From NCBI GenBank assembly GCA_030066985.1, contig JASJAN010000021.1, forward strand, positions 62,001 to 126,000: DNA of 64,000 nt. The letters are read 5' to 3'. This stretch comes from Desulfobacterales bacterium. Lineage in GTDB: Bacteria > Desulfobacterota > Desulfobacteria > Desulfobacterales > JAHEIW01. The translations under genes and the position numbers were made by a program. Position 1 is the first letter of the stretch. Each line of letters starts with the position of its first letter. The notes beneath the pieces were generated by a model. That model ran no database searches, was not told where the DNA came from, and worked only from the letters and a program-made list of their open reading frames with translations. Of the stretch, positions 53,080-60,987 are shown piece after piece.

Positions 53080-53150
53080 CGGCAGCCGGCATCTGGCTTC
53101 TACTCAATGATTCCTGGCTTCCTGCCAGCAGCCAGAAGCGAGAAGCCAGG
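53080..53150. repeat. CTGGC/GCCAG inverted repeat (family C)
   Basis: GGCATCTGGCTTCTACTC and CCTGGCTTCCTGCCAGCAGC, then AGCGAGAAGCCAGGCGC, are arranged so that 53095-53125 and 53125-53150 can pair in several registers. It lies in the 171-nt gap before the aminopeptidase. Confidence 0.6.
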
Positions 53151-53236
53151 CGCTATTGACCGTTAACCCGTGGAAGTCATTCAAATACCGGGTACCTGAA
53201 AATGGACACAAAGGACAAAAACAGAAGGGGGAGAAC

Positions 53237-54436
53237 GTGCTGACCGAAAAACAGCTCGTGCGCTATGCCGATGTCTTATTGTGGGGCCTGCAAACCGCCA
53301 AATCCCGCCGCATCACCCGCAACGACCTTGTGCTCATTCGTTTTGACCTGGCAGCCGTACGCTTGGCCGAAATTTTATTTGCCAAGTTGCTCGCGGCCGG
53401 GGCGCATCCGCTGCTGCGCCTAAATCCCACTGCCTCAATGGAGCGCGACTTTTACATGCTATCCAACAACAAGCAACTGGTGTTTATTCCGCCGGGTGAA
53501 GAAAAACTGTTTTCCCGCTTAGATGGCAGCATTTCAATCTATGCCCCTCAATCAATGACACACCTGGCCAAAATTGATTCCAAAAAAATCGCAACAGCAC
53601 TGCTTTCCAAAAAAAAATTGCGTGATGTGCTTGATACCAAAGAGGCCCGGGGAAAATTTAGCTGGACGTTATGTATTTTCCCTACAGCTGAATTGGCGAA
53701 ACATGCACGCATCAGTCAAAAAGCGTATAGCAGCCAGGTTGCCAGAGCCTGTTTTTTAAATGCGGCTTCTCCAGAAAAAGAATGGCAGCGCATATACAAG
53801 CAAGCGCAAGCCATCAAGCGTTGGCTCAACCAATTACCGGTAAGCGCTTTGCAGGTGACTTCTGATAATGTGGACTTGCATATTTCACTGGGAGATAAAC
53901 GACGCTGGGTTGGCATATCGGGACGCAATATTCCCAGCTTTGAAATATTTGTCTCGCCAGATTGGCGTGGCACCCATGGCACCTATTATGCGGACCAGCC
54001 CTCTTATCGCAGCGGCAATTACGTGCGTGGGGTGCGTCTGAAGTTTGATAACGGCCGCCTGACCAAAATTAGAACTCAAAAGGGCCAGGACTTCATGCAG
54101 CAGCAACTGCAAATGGATAAGGGCGCCAGCCGCCTGGGTGAGTTTTCATTAACCGATAAACGTTTTTCACGAATCAACCGCTTTATGGCCAATACGCTTT
54201 ATGATGAAAACTACGGTGGCACATTCGGTAACTGTCACATAGCACTGGGGTCTTCGTACTCAAATACGTATTCCGGCAATACCATCGAACTGACAAAGCC
54301 GCTAAAACGCAAATTGGGCTTTAACGAATCCGCCCTGCACTGGGATTTTGTCAATACCGAAAAAAAACAGGTAATCGCAATTTTAAAATCCGGCAAAGAA
54401 GTCTTGATCTACGAAAATGGAAAATTTACTCATTAA
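53237..54436 (+). CDS. M29-family aminopeptidase
   Basis: A 399-residue metallo-aminopeptidase of the thermophilic-type M29 family. Likely metal ligands: Glu in GRNIPSFEIFVSPDW, Glu in SRLGEFSLT, His in FGNCHIALGSSYSNTY and His/Asp in ALHWDF. Cytoplasmic peptide turnover is the expected job. A long in-frame start at 53156 (TTG) exists, but GTG at 53237 with GGGGGAG directly upstream is preferred. Followed by a strong hairpin. Confidence 0.85.
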   Translation: MLTEKQLVRYADVLLWGLQTAKSRRITRNDLVLIRFDLAAVRLAEILFAKLLAAGAHPLLRLNPTASMERDFYMLSNNKQLVFIPPGEEKLFSRLDGSISIYAPQSMTHLAKIDSKKIATALLSKKKLRDVLDTKEARGKFSWTLCIFPTAELAKHARISQKAYSSQVARACFLNAASPEKEWQRIYKQAQAIKRWLNQLPVSALQVTSDNVDLHISLGDKRRWVGISGRNIPSFEIFVSPDWRGTHGTYYADQPSYRSGNYVRGVRLKFDNGRLTKIRTQKGQDFMQQQLQMDKGASRLGEFSLTDKRFSRINRFMANTLYDENYGGTFGNCHIALGSSYSNTYSGNTIELTKPLKRKLGFNESALHWDFVNTEKKQVIAILKSGKEVLIYENGKFTH

Positions 54437-54467
54437 AAGCTATTCGGATATTCATCCGAATAGCTTT
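54436..54467 (+). terminator. hairpin after the aminopeptidase
   Basis: AAAGCTATTCGGAT (54436-54449) pairs perfectly with ATCCGAATAGCTTT (54454-54467), loop ATTC. It overlaps the stop codon region and has only a short T-run (CTTTGGTT). Probably a terminator. Confidence 0.6.
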
Positions 54468-54472
54468 GGTTG

Positions 54473-54628
54473 AGCCCGTCGCCGGCTTGTCCGCCTCAGG
54501 CGGGTTAGCCCGTTTGCCGGTTAAAGGGCCAGAAATCATTGCCTTTAATCGGGTCTAATCCGGTTTTCAGGGAACCTTTGGCAAGGCTTAACAGGCTCCA
54601 ACCGGCTCAACGGGCTAAACGGAACAAC
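54473..54628. repeat. inverted repeat element, GGTTAGCCCG words (family F, copy 2)
   Basis: Left arm 54473-54532 has CCGCC-TCA-GGCGG (54491-54503) and GGTTAGCCCGTTTGCCGGTT; the right arm 54590-54628 has the complement AACCGGCTCAACGGGCTAAA. The arms match in order with copy 1 at 11229-11368, 43 kb away. Confidence 0.7.
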
Positions 54629-54710
54629 GCGCGAACCTGATTGTATGAGAACCTATTTTTGTGATGGCAAAAACAAACATAATTGCATCAATGATTCGGA
54701 TGGTGCCATA

Positions 54711-54746
54711 AAAAGGCCGCTGATCGCTAACGATCAAGCGGCTGTT
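54711..54746 (-). terminator. terminator of the receiver-domain gene
   Basis: On the minus strand GCCGC-T-TGATCG and its partner CGATC-A-GCGGC form a bulged stem followed by CTTTTT, about 30 nt after the receiver gene stop. A clear intrinsic terminator. Confidence 0.78.
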
Positions 54747-54772
54747 TAATTTTTAACGGTTTGCTTGGGGTA

Positions 54773-55144
54773 TCAGGCGCTGATGGCCCTTTTCAGTGGA
54801 ATGGAGATCAGCTTTTGGACTGATTCCACCAGGTCCAGTAGCGGAAACGGCTTGGCAAGGACTGCATCAAAGCCCGAGTCTTGAATCTGCCACGGTGTAC
54901 CGGAAATACCGATAATGGGTATGCTGTTATTACAGGAGGCACGAATATGCTCAACCACACCTTTACCATCCAGACCCGGCATGCGCAAATCGGTAATCAC
55001 CATATCGTAACGGCCATCATCAAATTTCTGAATGCCTTCCATTCCGTCCAGCGCCGTTTCAACATCATGACCAAATCGTGTTAATGCCTCCCGAATCACG
55101 CTTAATATGCCCTTTTCATCATCAATTACTAAAATGGTGCACAT
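54773..55144 (-). CDS. single-domain response regulator
   Basis: A 123-residue CheY-like receiver with no output domain. Acidic pocket ILVIDDEKG, phosphorylation Asp in YDMVITDLRMPGLDG, Thr/Ser in IIGISGTP and Lys in VLAKPF. It probably relays phosphate or binds a partner protein. AAGGAAG precedes the ATG. Two palindromes upstream (55226-55270) may control it. The hybrid kinase at 50692 could be its partner, but distance and orientation make that only a guess. Confidence 0.9.
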   Translation of the reverse strand: MCTILVIDDEKGILSVIREALTRFGHDVETALDGMEGIQKFDDGRYDMVITDLRMPGLDGKGVVEHIRASCNNSIPIIGISGTPWQIQDSGFDAVLAKPFPLLDLVESVQKLISIPLKRAISA

Positions 55145-55225
55145 AATAGCTTCCTTAAAAGCGGTGTGGTGGTTTAAATTTTAGCTGATGTTATGGCAAC
55201 TATAGCTCAAAACAAATCACGAGTC

Positions 55226-55270
55226 AACAATATATTGTGGCAACCATTACTTATACCACAATATATAGTT
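55226..55270. promoter_or_regulatory. paired ACAATATATTGT-like operators upstream of the receiver gene
   Basis: AACAATATATTGTGG (55226-55240) and CCACAATATATAGTT (55256-55270) are inverted copies with one mismatch. Each contains a nearly perfect 12-bp palindrome (ACAATATATTGT and ACAATATATAGT), centres 30 bp apart, about three helical turns. This suits two regulator dimers on one DNA face. Confidence 0.45.
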
Positions 55271-55878
55271 GTTTAGACCATTTCTTAAGTGCTGGGCTCT
55301 ATATGTTGCGTCCGGATTCCAGCAATGGTAATGAGCTCAAAGTGTTTGTTAAAAACTGGTTTGGATGCGAATTTAAGGCCGCCCCTCATCCAATTGCATC
55401 CCAAGGAAGGAAAAAAAGTTTTGCACAACCATAATGCTATATTTGGCCAAGTTAGCGCTGGTGTCAAATCGGATTAGGGCTGTTTTTCAAAATGGAACCC
55501 AGGGAGTTATCAACAACTTATATCTATCTGAAATTTAATTAAAATATTTCCAGTCAAATGTGATGCCATTTAATTGCAGAGGGTTACCAAAACTAAGAAT
55601 TTTTATAAAAATTTTAGGTAGATTCGAAGTTATCAACACGTTATGAACAATTTTGTTTTTGGCAGAAAATGGACAAAATCGTTTGTTTTTTTGAATTTTC
55701 TAATGGATTGAAAATGGTGGGTAAAACGAGAAAAAACCGAGGCGCTGCAGCAAAACTGCAGCGCATGGCGGTTGCATTTGCGATGTGGCGAGGCGTTGAA
55801 TCTGTTTAACAGTATGATATCATATCAAAAATTAAACACAACCCATTGGAATCACCTGTGTATTTCAAGCATCAAACA
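55271..55878. other. AT-rich gap with hairpin, no gene seen
   Basis: The gap 55145-55878 is 734 nt. Open frames in it are short and lack ribosome sites. GTTATCAACA occurs at 55507 and 55627, similar to a DnaA-box variant. A hairpin GCGCTGCAG-CAAAA-CTGCAGCGC is at 55742-55764. Confidence 0.4.
55720..55764 (-). terminator. possible terminator of the miaB-DUF151 unit
   Basis: Read on the minus strand, GCGCTGCAG-TTTTG-CTGCAGCGC is followed by CTCGGTTTTTTCTC. It lies 115 nt after the DUF151 stop. The T-run begins 4 nt after the stem, slightly far for a classical terminator. Confidence 0.5.
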
Positions 55879-56376
55879 CTAAACTTTAAATTTTCCAAAA
55901 TCTTCCGGCGAGAGGCTTTCCAAGTAATCAGCCCATTTTTTACCTTCCTCGCTGGTATCCAGGACCTCAGCCTCGCTGTCGCCGATTTTAGATTTTTGCA
56001 TGACCTCATCGGCCACATAAATGGGCGCATCAAATCGCAACGCCAGTGCAATCGCATCGCTCGGGCGCGCATCCATTTCAAACTTACCATCTTTTGAAAT
56101 GAAGTAAATTTTGGCGAAAAACGTATTGTCCTTTAGGTCACAAACCTCTATTTTTGATATAGATATGGACAGCTGATCCGAAAAATTCTTGAATAGATCG
56201 TGCGTCATTGGACGTTCATATTTTATCTTTTGGAGGGCTGAGGCTATTGAAGTTGCTTCAAGCAAACCGATCCATATCGGAACCGCCTGATCCGTTTCTT
56301 CTGATTTCAATATGATGATCGGCGTGTTCGAGGCTGGATCCATAGTCAAACCCGCAATGCTCACCTTATGCAGCAT
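55879..56376 (-). CDS. DUF151 (bifunctional nuclease-like) protein
   Basis: A 165-residue single-domain protein of the DUF151 family. VSIAGLTMDPASNTPIIILKSEE, AVPIWIGLLEATSIASAL and FEMDARPSDAIALALRFDAPIYVADEV are the family boxes. Plant homologues have been reported to act as nucleases; the bacterial role is uncertain. The ATG at 56376 has AAAGGAG 9 nt upstream and overlaps the miaB end by 11 nt, so it belongs to the miaB operon. Confidence 0.92.
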   Translation of the reverse strand: MLHKVSIAGLTMDPASNTPIIILKSEETDQAVPIWIGLLEATSIASALQKIKYERPMTHDLFKNFSDQLSISISKIEVCDLKDNTFFAKIYFISKDGKFEMDARPSDAIALALRFDAPIYVADEVMQKSKIGDSEAEVLDTSEEGKKWADYLESLSPEDFGKFKV

Positions 56377-57784
56377 AGTTTTCAACTCCTTTCGACCCTC
56401 GAGTTGAGGGCTTGAGGTTTAGCGCTCTGCCGGACAGCGAGTGGGTATAGCCCTTATCGATATGGACGCCAACCATTTTGCCCGTCAAGTTTTGGCTGAC
56501 AGCCGAAGCGTCATCCACATGGAAATTAACGATCTTATTTGTGGTAGTTCGGCCGGTCCACTGCATCATATGGTCGCTGCCAGCAGGGTGCCTGACCGTC
56601 TCTTTTTTGCTATATCCATCGGTCAAAACCCATTGGGTGGATCCGACCAATTGTTGATTTTTGCTTCGGGTCAGCTTTTCCTGAGATGCCAGAATGACTT
56701 GCAGCCTATCACGGATGATCGGTGCCGAAATTTTATCAGACAATCCAACCGCAGGCGCAGGGGGCCGATCTGAATATTGAAAAGCAAATAACCCGTCATA
56801 TTCGACCGTTTTGATGAGTTGTAAGGTTTGTTCAAAATCGGTCTTGTTTTCGCCGGGAAAGCCGACGATGATATCAGATGTAATCGCTATCTGTGGACAA
56901 GTATCCCGTAGTTGAGCCACTTTGTCAAGGTACTGCTCGCGGGTATAATGGCGATTCATGCGCTTTAAAATCTTGTCAGAACCGGATTGTACGGGCAAAT
57001 GAATGTGAGAACACAGCTTGTCAATCTCTCCAAACGCCTGGATCAAATCAGGTCCCAAATCCTTTGGATGAGAGGTGGTAAACCGAATACGGTAAAGCCC
57101 CTTGATCTCGTTTACCATCGCTAAGAGCTCGGTAAAGGCGCATAAATTATCACTTATGCCGTAGCTGTTGACATTTTGTCCCAACAGGGTGACTTCTTTG
57201 ATACCGTTGTCTACCAGGGTCCGAATTTCACGAATGATACTTTCAGGTTTGCGACTCGTTTCTCGTCCCCGCACGAAGGGCACCACGCAATAGGCGCAAT
57301 AGTTATCACAACCCCTCATAATCGTGACAAATTTGGATACCAGAGACGGATTTGAGGATCCAACAAGGGATTCAGGAATATCCGGCATGTCAACCATTTC
57401 AACATCAACGATGCGGCAACGCCGGGTCTCGATCTGTTGAATCAGGTGCGGGAGCCGGTATATGGCCTGTGTCCCAAACACCAGATCGACTGCGGGAATA
57501 CGGTCCAAAATTCGTTGGCCTTCCTGCTGAGCCACACAGCCTGCTACGCCGATAATCAATCGTTTTTTATGACGCTTCATCTTTGCCAGCCGTCCCAGCA
57601 TGCTGAAGGCTTTCTGTTCGGCTTTGGCTCTGACCGTACAGGTATTGACAATAATCAAATCGGCACTGTCCATTGTGGCGATTTGCGCATAACCAAGGGC
57701 TGCCAGCTGCATGGCAATTTGCTCTGAATCGTACACATTCATCTGGCAGCCAATGGTGTGAAGATAAAGACGTTTTGAGTTCAT
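56366..57784 (-). CDS. miaB: tRNA-2-methylthio-N6-isopentenyladenosine synthase
   Basis: Radical-SAM methylthiotransferase that adds the 2-methylthio group to i6A37 of tRNAs. A 472-residue protein with the usual three-part layout: N-terminal UPF0004 domain with cluster Cys13, Cys49 and Cys83, the radical-SAM Cys159, Cys163 and Cys166 (RGCDNYCAYCVVPF) and a C-terminal TRAM region. YLHTIGCQMNVYDSEQI opens the protein. The DUF4911 gene lies 24 nt upstream on the same strand. Confidence 0.97.
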   Translation of the reverse strand: MNSKRLYLHTIGCQMNVYDSEQIAMQLAALGYAQIATMDSADLIIVNTCTVRAKAEQKAFSMLGRLAKMKRHKKRLIIGVAGCVAQQEGQRILDRIPAVDLVFGTQAIYRLPHLIQQIETRRCRIVDVEMVDMPDIPESLVGSSNPSLVSKFVTIMRGCDNYCAYCVVPFVRGRETSRKPESIIREIRTLVDNGIKEVTLLGQNVNSYGISDNLCAFTELLAMVNEIKGLYRIRFTTSHPKDLGPDLIQAFGEIDKLCSHIHLPVQSGSDKILKRMNRHYTREQYLDKVAQLRDTCPQIAITSDIIVGFPGENKTDFEQTLQLIKTVEYDGLFAFQYSDRPPAPAVGLSDKISAPIIRDRLQVILASQEKLTRSKNQQLVGSTQWVLTDGYSKKETVRHPAGSDHMMQWTGRTTTNKIVNFHVDDASAVSQNLTGKMVGVHIDKGYTHSLSGRALNLKPSTRGSKGVENYAA

Positions 57785-57808
57785 CTGAAAAGGGCTTACT
57801 CCTGTTCA

Positions 57809-58042
57809 TCAGAGCTTAAGAGCGCTGTAGGCATTCAACGGTCGAATCAAGATCTGTTTGGCAAGATCCTGCAGAATATCTTGGAACTGCTGCTCACAGC
57901 CGGGTGCAATGTAAAATAATATGATGCCTTCTTGCGGTTCGATGGTTTCAATTGTGGCAATGCCGTCGTATGCTTCAAAAATAAACTTCAGAAAAGCGAT
58001 TTTGCTGCGATCCACCCTGTAATGCTGTTGTATTGTTTGCAA
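57809..58042 (-). CDS. DUF4911 domain protein
   Basis: A 77-residue protein: SKIAFLKFIFEAYDGIATIETIEPQEGIILFYIAPG region followed by FQDILQDL, characteristic of DUF4911, seen next to miaB in related bacteria. The predicted start is TTG at 58042, with AGG 9 nt before it; no better ATG exists. Upstream it faces recJ divergently. Function unknown; co-transcription with miaB suggests a tie to translation or RNA. Confidence 0.72.
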   Translation of the reverse strand: MQTIQQHYRVDRSKIAFLKFIFEAYDGIATIETIEPQEGIILFYIAPGCEQQFQDILQDLAKQILIRPLNAYSALKL

Positions 58043-58273
58043 AGTATGCCTAAGTTGTAAGGGCGTATAGTGATTGCCTGTTGTAAATCAAAGAAAACAG
58101 CCTTTGATACTTTTTGGATGAGTGGATCACCCACACATCATTGATCAGGCACGAGGTAAAGACTCAAAATCCATAATAACCACATATGCCTTATTTGCAA
58201 TAAAAAACCCCTGAATGCGGCAGCCCACATTATGGGGTTGTTCAAGCGGTGTTTATAGGTTATAGGGCCGTCC

Positions 58274-59992
58274 ATGAAGAAAAAATGGGATATACTGCAA
58301 CCGGATGCCGTCAAGGTGCAGCAATTGAGTGACCGTTTGAACTGTCATCCGGTCACCGCAGCGGTTTTGATTAACCGTCACCTGACATCTGCAGATGACG
58401 CTTCAGATTTTCTGGGCACAACACTCAATCAGATGCGCCCGCCATTTGGTCTGAAAGACATGCAATCGGCTGTCAATCGCATTTGCCGCGCTGTGGTGGA
58501 TAAAGAAAAAATCCTGATTTTTGGTGATTACGACGCAGACGGAATTAGTGCCACGGCAGTGCTCTTAGAGTTCCTGAAGGCCGCTGACGCTGATGTCTCC
58601 GTTTATATTCCCCATCGCATCAAAGAAGGCTATAGCCTGAAGCCCCACCACATCCAAAATAATGCTCTTCCCAACCAGATCCGATTGATTATTACTGCCG
58701 ACTGCGGTTCCGGCAGCACCGATGCCCTTGCTGCTGCTGCCAAAGCAGGTATCGATGTGGTCGTAACCGATCATCATGAAATTCCTGAAGACATACCACC
58801 GGCCGTGGCCGTGCTGAACCCCAAACGTCCCGATTGCTCGGCCGGCATGGAAACATTGGCCGGTGTGGGGGTTGCTTTTACCCTGGTTATCGCTATCAGA
58901 AAACACCTGCGCGATCGGGGCTTCTGGGAAAATCGCCCGCAACCCAATCTTAAAAACCTTTGCGATCTGGTGGCGCTGGGCACCATCGGCGACCAGGTTC
59001 CTCTGATTGCCGAAAATCGTATGTTTGCAAAAACAGGACTGCAACTGATCAATGCAGCAACACGACCGGGGATTGCCGCACTGCGGTCAGTTGCCGGTAT
59101 CAAGCAGCAACCGATCAATGCAGAAGATGTAGCTTTCAGACTCGTTCCACGCCTGAATGCTGCCGGCCGAATGGACCATGCGTCTCAGGCGCTGCAGCTG
59201 CTGACAAGCACCAATACTGCCAAAGCACACCAGCTGGCCCAAACACTGGATCAATTCAACTTGCAGCGGCGGCAACTGGAACAATCCATTCTGGATGCCA
59301 TTTTAACCGATTTGAGACAATATCCGGACCCGCTAAAGGCACAAAGCCTGGTCAGTTGGAATTCGGGATGGCACCTGGGTGTTTTGGGGATTGTGGCCTC
59401 CCGTATTGTGGACATCTATCATCGACCGGTTGTGTTAATCGCCCTGCAAGGTAACCTTGGCAAAGGCTCTGCCCGCAGCGTACCGGGCCTTGACCTATAC
59501 AGTTCGCTACAGGATTGCCGGCATCTGCTAGAAGATTTTGGCGGTCACTCAATGGCAGCCGGCTTGACCATCAGATCTGAAAATTTAAGTGCCTTTCAAC
59601 AGGCGTTCGAAAGGGCCGTCATCCGGTTGGCTCAGATCGATTTTCAAACGCCAAGCCTGACCATCGATACTGAAATTGATTTCAATGCCATATCGACCAA
59701 ATTGATGGATGAAATAGAACAGATCAGTCCTTTCGGCAATCAGAACCCGGAACCCCTGTTTATGGCACGTGACGTTAAAGTGCTGTCATCTAAAATCGTT
59801 GGGCAAGGCCATCGCAAAATGGTGCTCACCCAGGGTGGTGAAGGTAACGCTAAATCCATCAACGCCATTTGGTTCAATGCCGATCAGAAGCTAATAGAAA
59901 AAACCGCATATGCCCGCCTTGCTTTCCGATTGCGTTGGAATCACTGGAATAATAATAGGAGCATACAGATCATTGTCGAAGACGCACAGTAA
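58274..59992 (+). CDS. recJ: single-stranded-DNA exonuclease RecJ
   Basis: 5'-3' exonuclease on single-stranded DNA in recombination, mismatch and excision repair. A 572-residue DHH-family enzyme: motif I FGDYDADGISA (85-93), motif II TADCGSGSTDAL, motif III VTDHHEIP (167-168) and the DHHA1-type nucleotide motif GKGSARSVPG with GGHSMAAGLT. Motif II reads DCGSGS where many RecJ have D-x-G-I-T, a mild change. Starts at ATG 58274; preceded by a 230-nt gap from the divergent DUF4911 gene. Confidence 0.96.
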   Translation: MKKKWDILQPDAVKVQQLSDRLNCHPVTAAVLINRHLTSADDASDFLGTTLNQMRPPFGLKDMQSAVNRICRAVVDKEKILIFGDYDADGISATAVLLEFLKAADADVSVYIPHRIKEGYSLKPHHIQNNALPNQIRLIITADCGSGSTDALAAAAKAGIDVVVTDHHEIPEDIPPAVAVLNPKRPDCSAGMETLAGVGVAFTLVIAIRKHLRDRGFWENRPQPNLKNLCDLVALGTIGDQVPLIAENRMFAKTGLQLINAATRPGIAALRSVAGIKQQPINAEDVAFRLVPRLNAAGRMDHASQALQLLTSTNTAKAHQLAQTLDQFNLQRRQLEQSILDAILTDLRQYPDPLKAQSLVSWNSGWHLGVLGIVASRIVDIYHRPVVLIALQGNLGKGSARSVPGLDLYSSLQDCRHLLEDFGGHSMAAGLTIRSENLSAFQQAFERAVIRLAQIDFQTPSLTIDTEIDFNAISTKLMDEIEQISPFGNQNPEPLFMARDVKVLSSKIVGQGHRKMVLTQGGEGNAKSINAIWFNADQKLIEKTAYARLAFRLRWNHWNNNRSIQIIVEDAQ

Positions 59993-60023
59993 AAGGGACA
60001 GAGGTCAGAGAACCTTATTGGGT

Positions 60024-60130
60024 GGCCGCTGGCTTCTCGCTACTGGCTGCTGGCAGTCTAAATCGTGAAATTCGGAACCCGCAACCTGTAAAGCACAACC
60101 CTGAACCCAGAACGCAGAACTTTCGAACCT
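60024..60130. repeat. family C and B words between recJ and the HDOD gene
   Basis: CTGGCTTCTCGCTACTGGC and GCTGCTGGC (60030-60058) are followed by CCTGAACCCAGAACGCAG and GGAACCCGCAACCTG (60070-60130). Both families meet here, in a convergent gap of 143 nt. Confidence 0.6.
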
Positions 60131-60135
60131 TAGGA

Positions 60136-60978
60136 TCAGCCCGCAAACACATGTGAGTCTTCCAGACGCACTTCCAGGCGCGCCAAATCCACTTCGGACA
60201 ATCTTAGGTGGGTGGCTTCCGGGGTAGTGTGCAGAACAACGGCAGGTTCGCTTATCATTCCTATACCCAGTTTATGACACATTTGATTGGCCAGGCGCAC
60301 CAGTATCAACAGAGGATTGTTATCATCCAGCTCGGCCAGGTGGTGATCCCGGGCGACAAGGCAATATTTTTCAGGCAAATTCCATTGCCGCATCAGTGAC
60401 GATCCCTGATCGGTATGCAAATTGGCCATGACTTCCTGGATAACCGTATCCGATGGTGGGGTATCGATTTCCCCGCCGGCGACCATACCATCCATGATCT
60501 TCAAAATGTAAAGCTTGCCCACATCGTGAAGCAATCCGGCAATAAATGTTTCATGCGACAGTGTCTCAAAATTGCTCTGTTTGGCAATCCAGCTCGCGCC
60601 GATGGCACAACCCACCGAATGGCGCCACAGTCTTTTCATGATCTGATTGACAGCCGGATCCTTGGACACGAAATTATGCTGCAGAGCCACCAGGCTGACG
60701 ATATTGGATATTTCCTTATTTCCCAGACGAATAATGGCATCTCTGACCGTTGCCACCTGGGCCAAGCCCTTATAGAAGGAAGAGTTAGAAACACGCAGCA
60801 CCTCCCCGGTAAGAGATTGGTCACTAACAATCAGTTTTTCAATCAAACGGGAATCCGGCTCTTCTTTGGCAACCTCTTTTTGAATTCGCAGTGCAGTCGC
60901 ATTAAAGGCTGGCAACTTAACTTTTTCTGCGGCCGTATAATTTTTAATCATTCCCACCAGGGAACTCTGAGTCTCCAT
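60136..60978 (-). CDS. HDOD-domain protein partner of the PilB-like ATPase
   Basis: A 280-residue HDOD protein: VKLPAFNATALRIQKEVAKEEP, LTGEVLRVSNSSFYKGLAQVATVRDAIIRLG and the degenerate metal site FIAGLLHDVGKLYILK, followed by SSLMRQWNLP. It is the second gene of a two-gene unit 9 nt after the PilB/GspE ATPase and its ribosome site AGGAGAACG lies across the gap. A link between signal integration and the ATPase is inferred from that coupling. Confidence 0.9.
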   Translation of the reverse strand: METQSSLVGMIKNYTAAEKVKLPAFNATALRIQKEVAKEEPDSRLIEKLIVSDQSLTGEVLRVSNSSFYKGLAQVATVRDAIIRLGNKEISNIVSLVALQHNFVSKDPAVNQIMKRLWRHSVGCAIGASWIAKQSNFETLSHETFIAGLLHDVGKLYILKIMDGMVAGGEIDTPPSDTVIQEVMANLHTDQGSSLMRQWNLPEKYCLVARDHHLAELDDNNPLLILVRLANQMCHKLGIGMISEPAVVLHTTPEATHLRLSEVDLARLEVRLEDSHVFAG

Positions 60979-60987
60979 AGCGTTCTC

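Noticed and set aside
55507-55636. A replication origin, from two GTTATCAACA DnaA-box-like words in an AT-rich gap
   Set aside because: Only two imperfect boxes are present and no dnaA, dnaN, gyrB, rpmH or mnmG genes are nearby.
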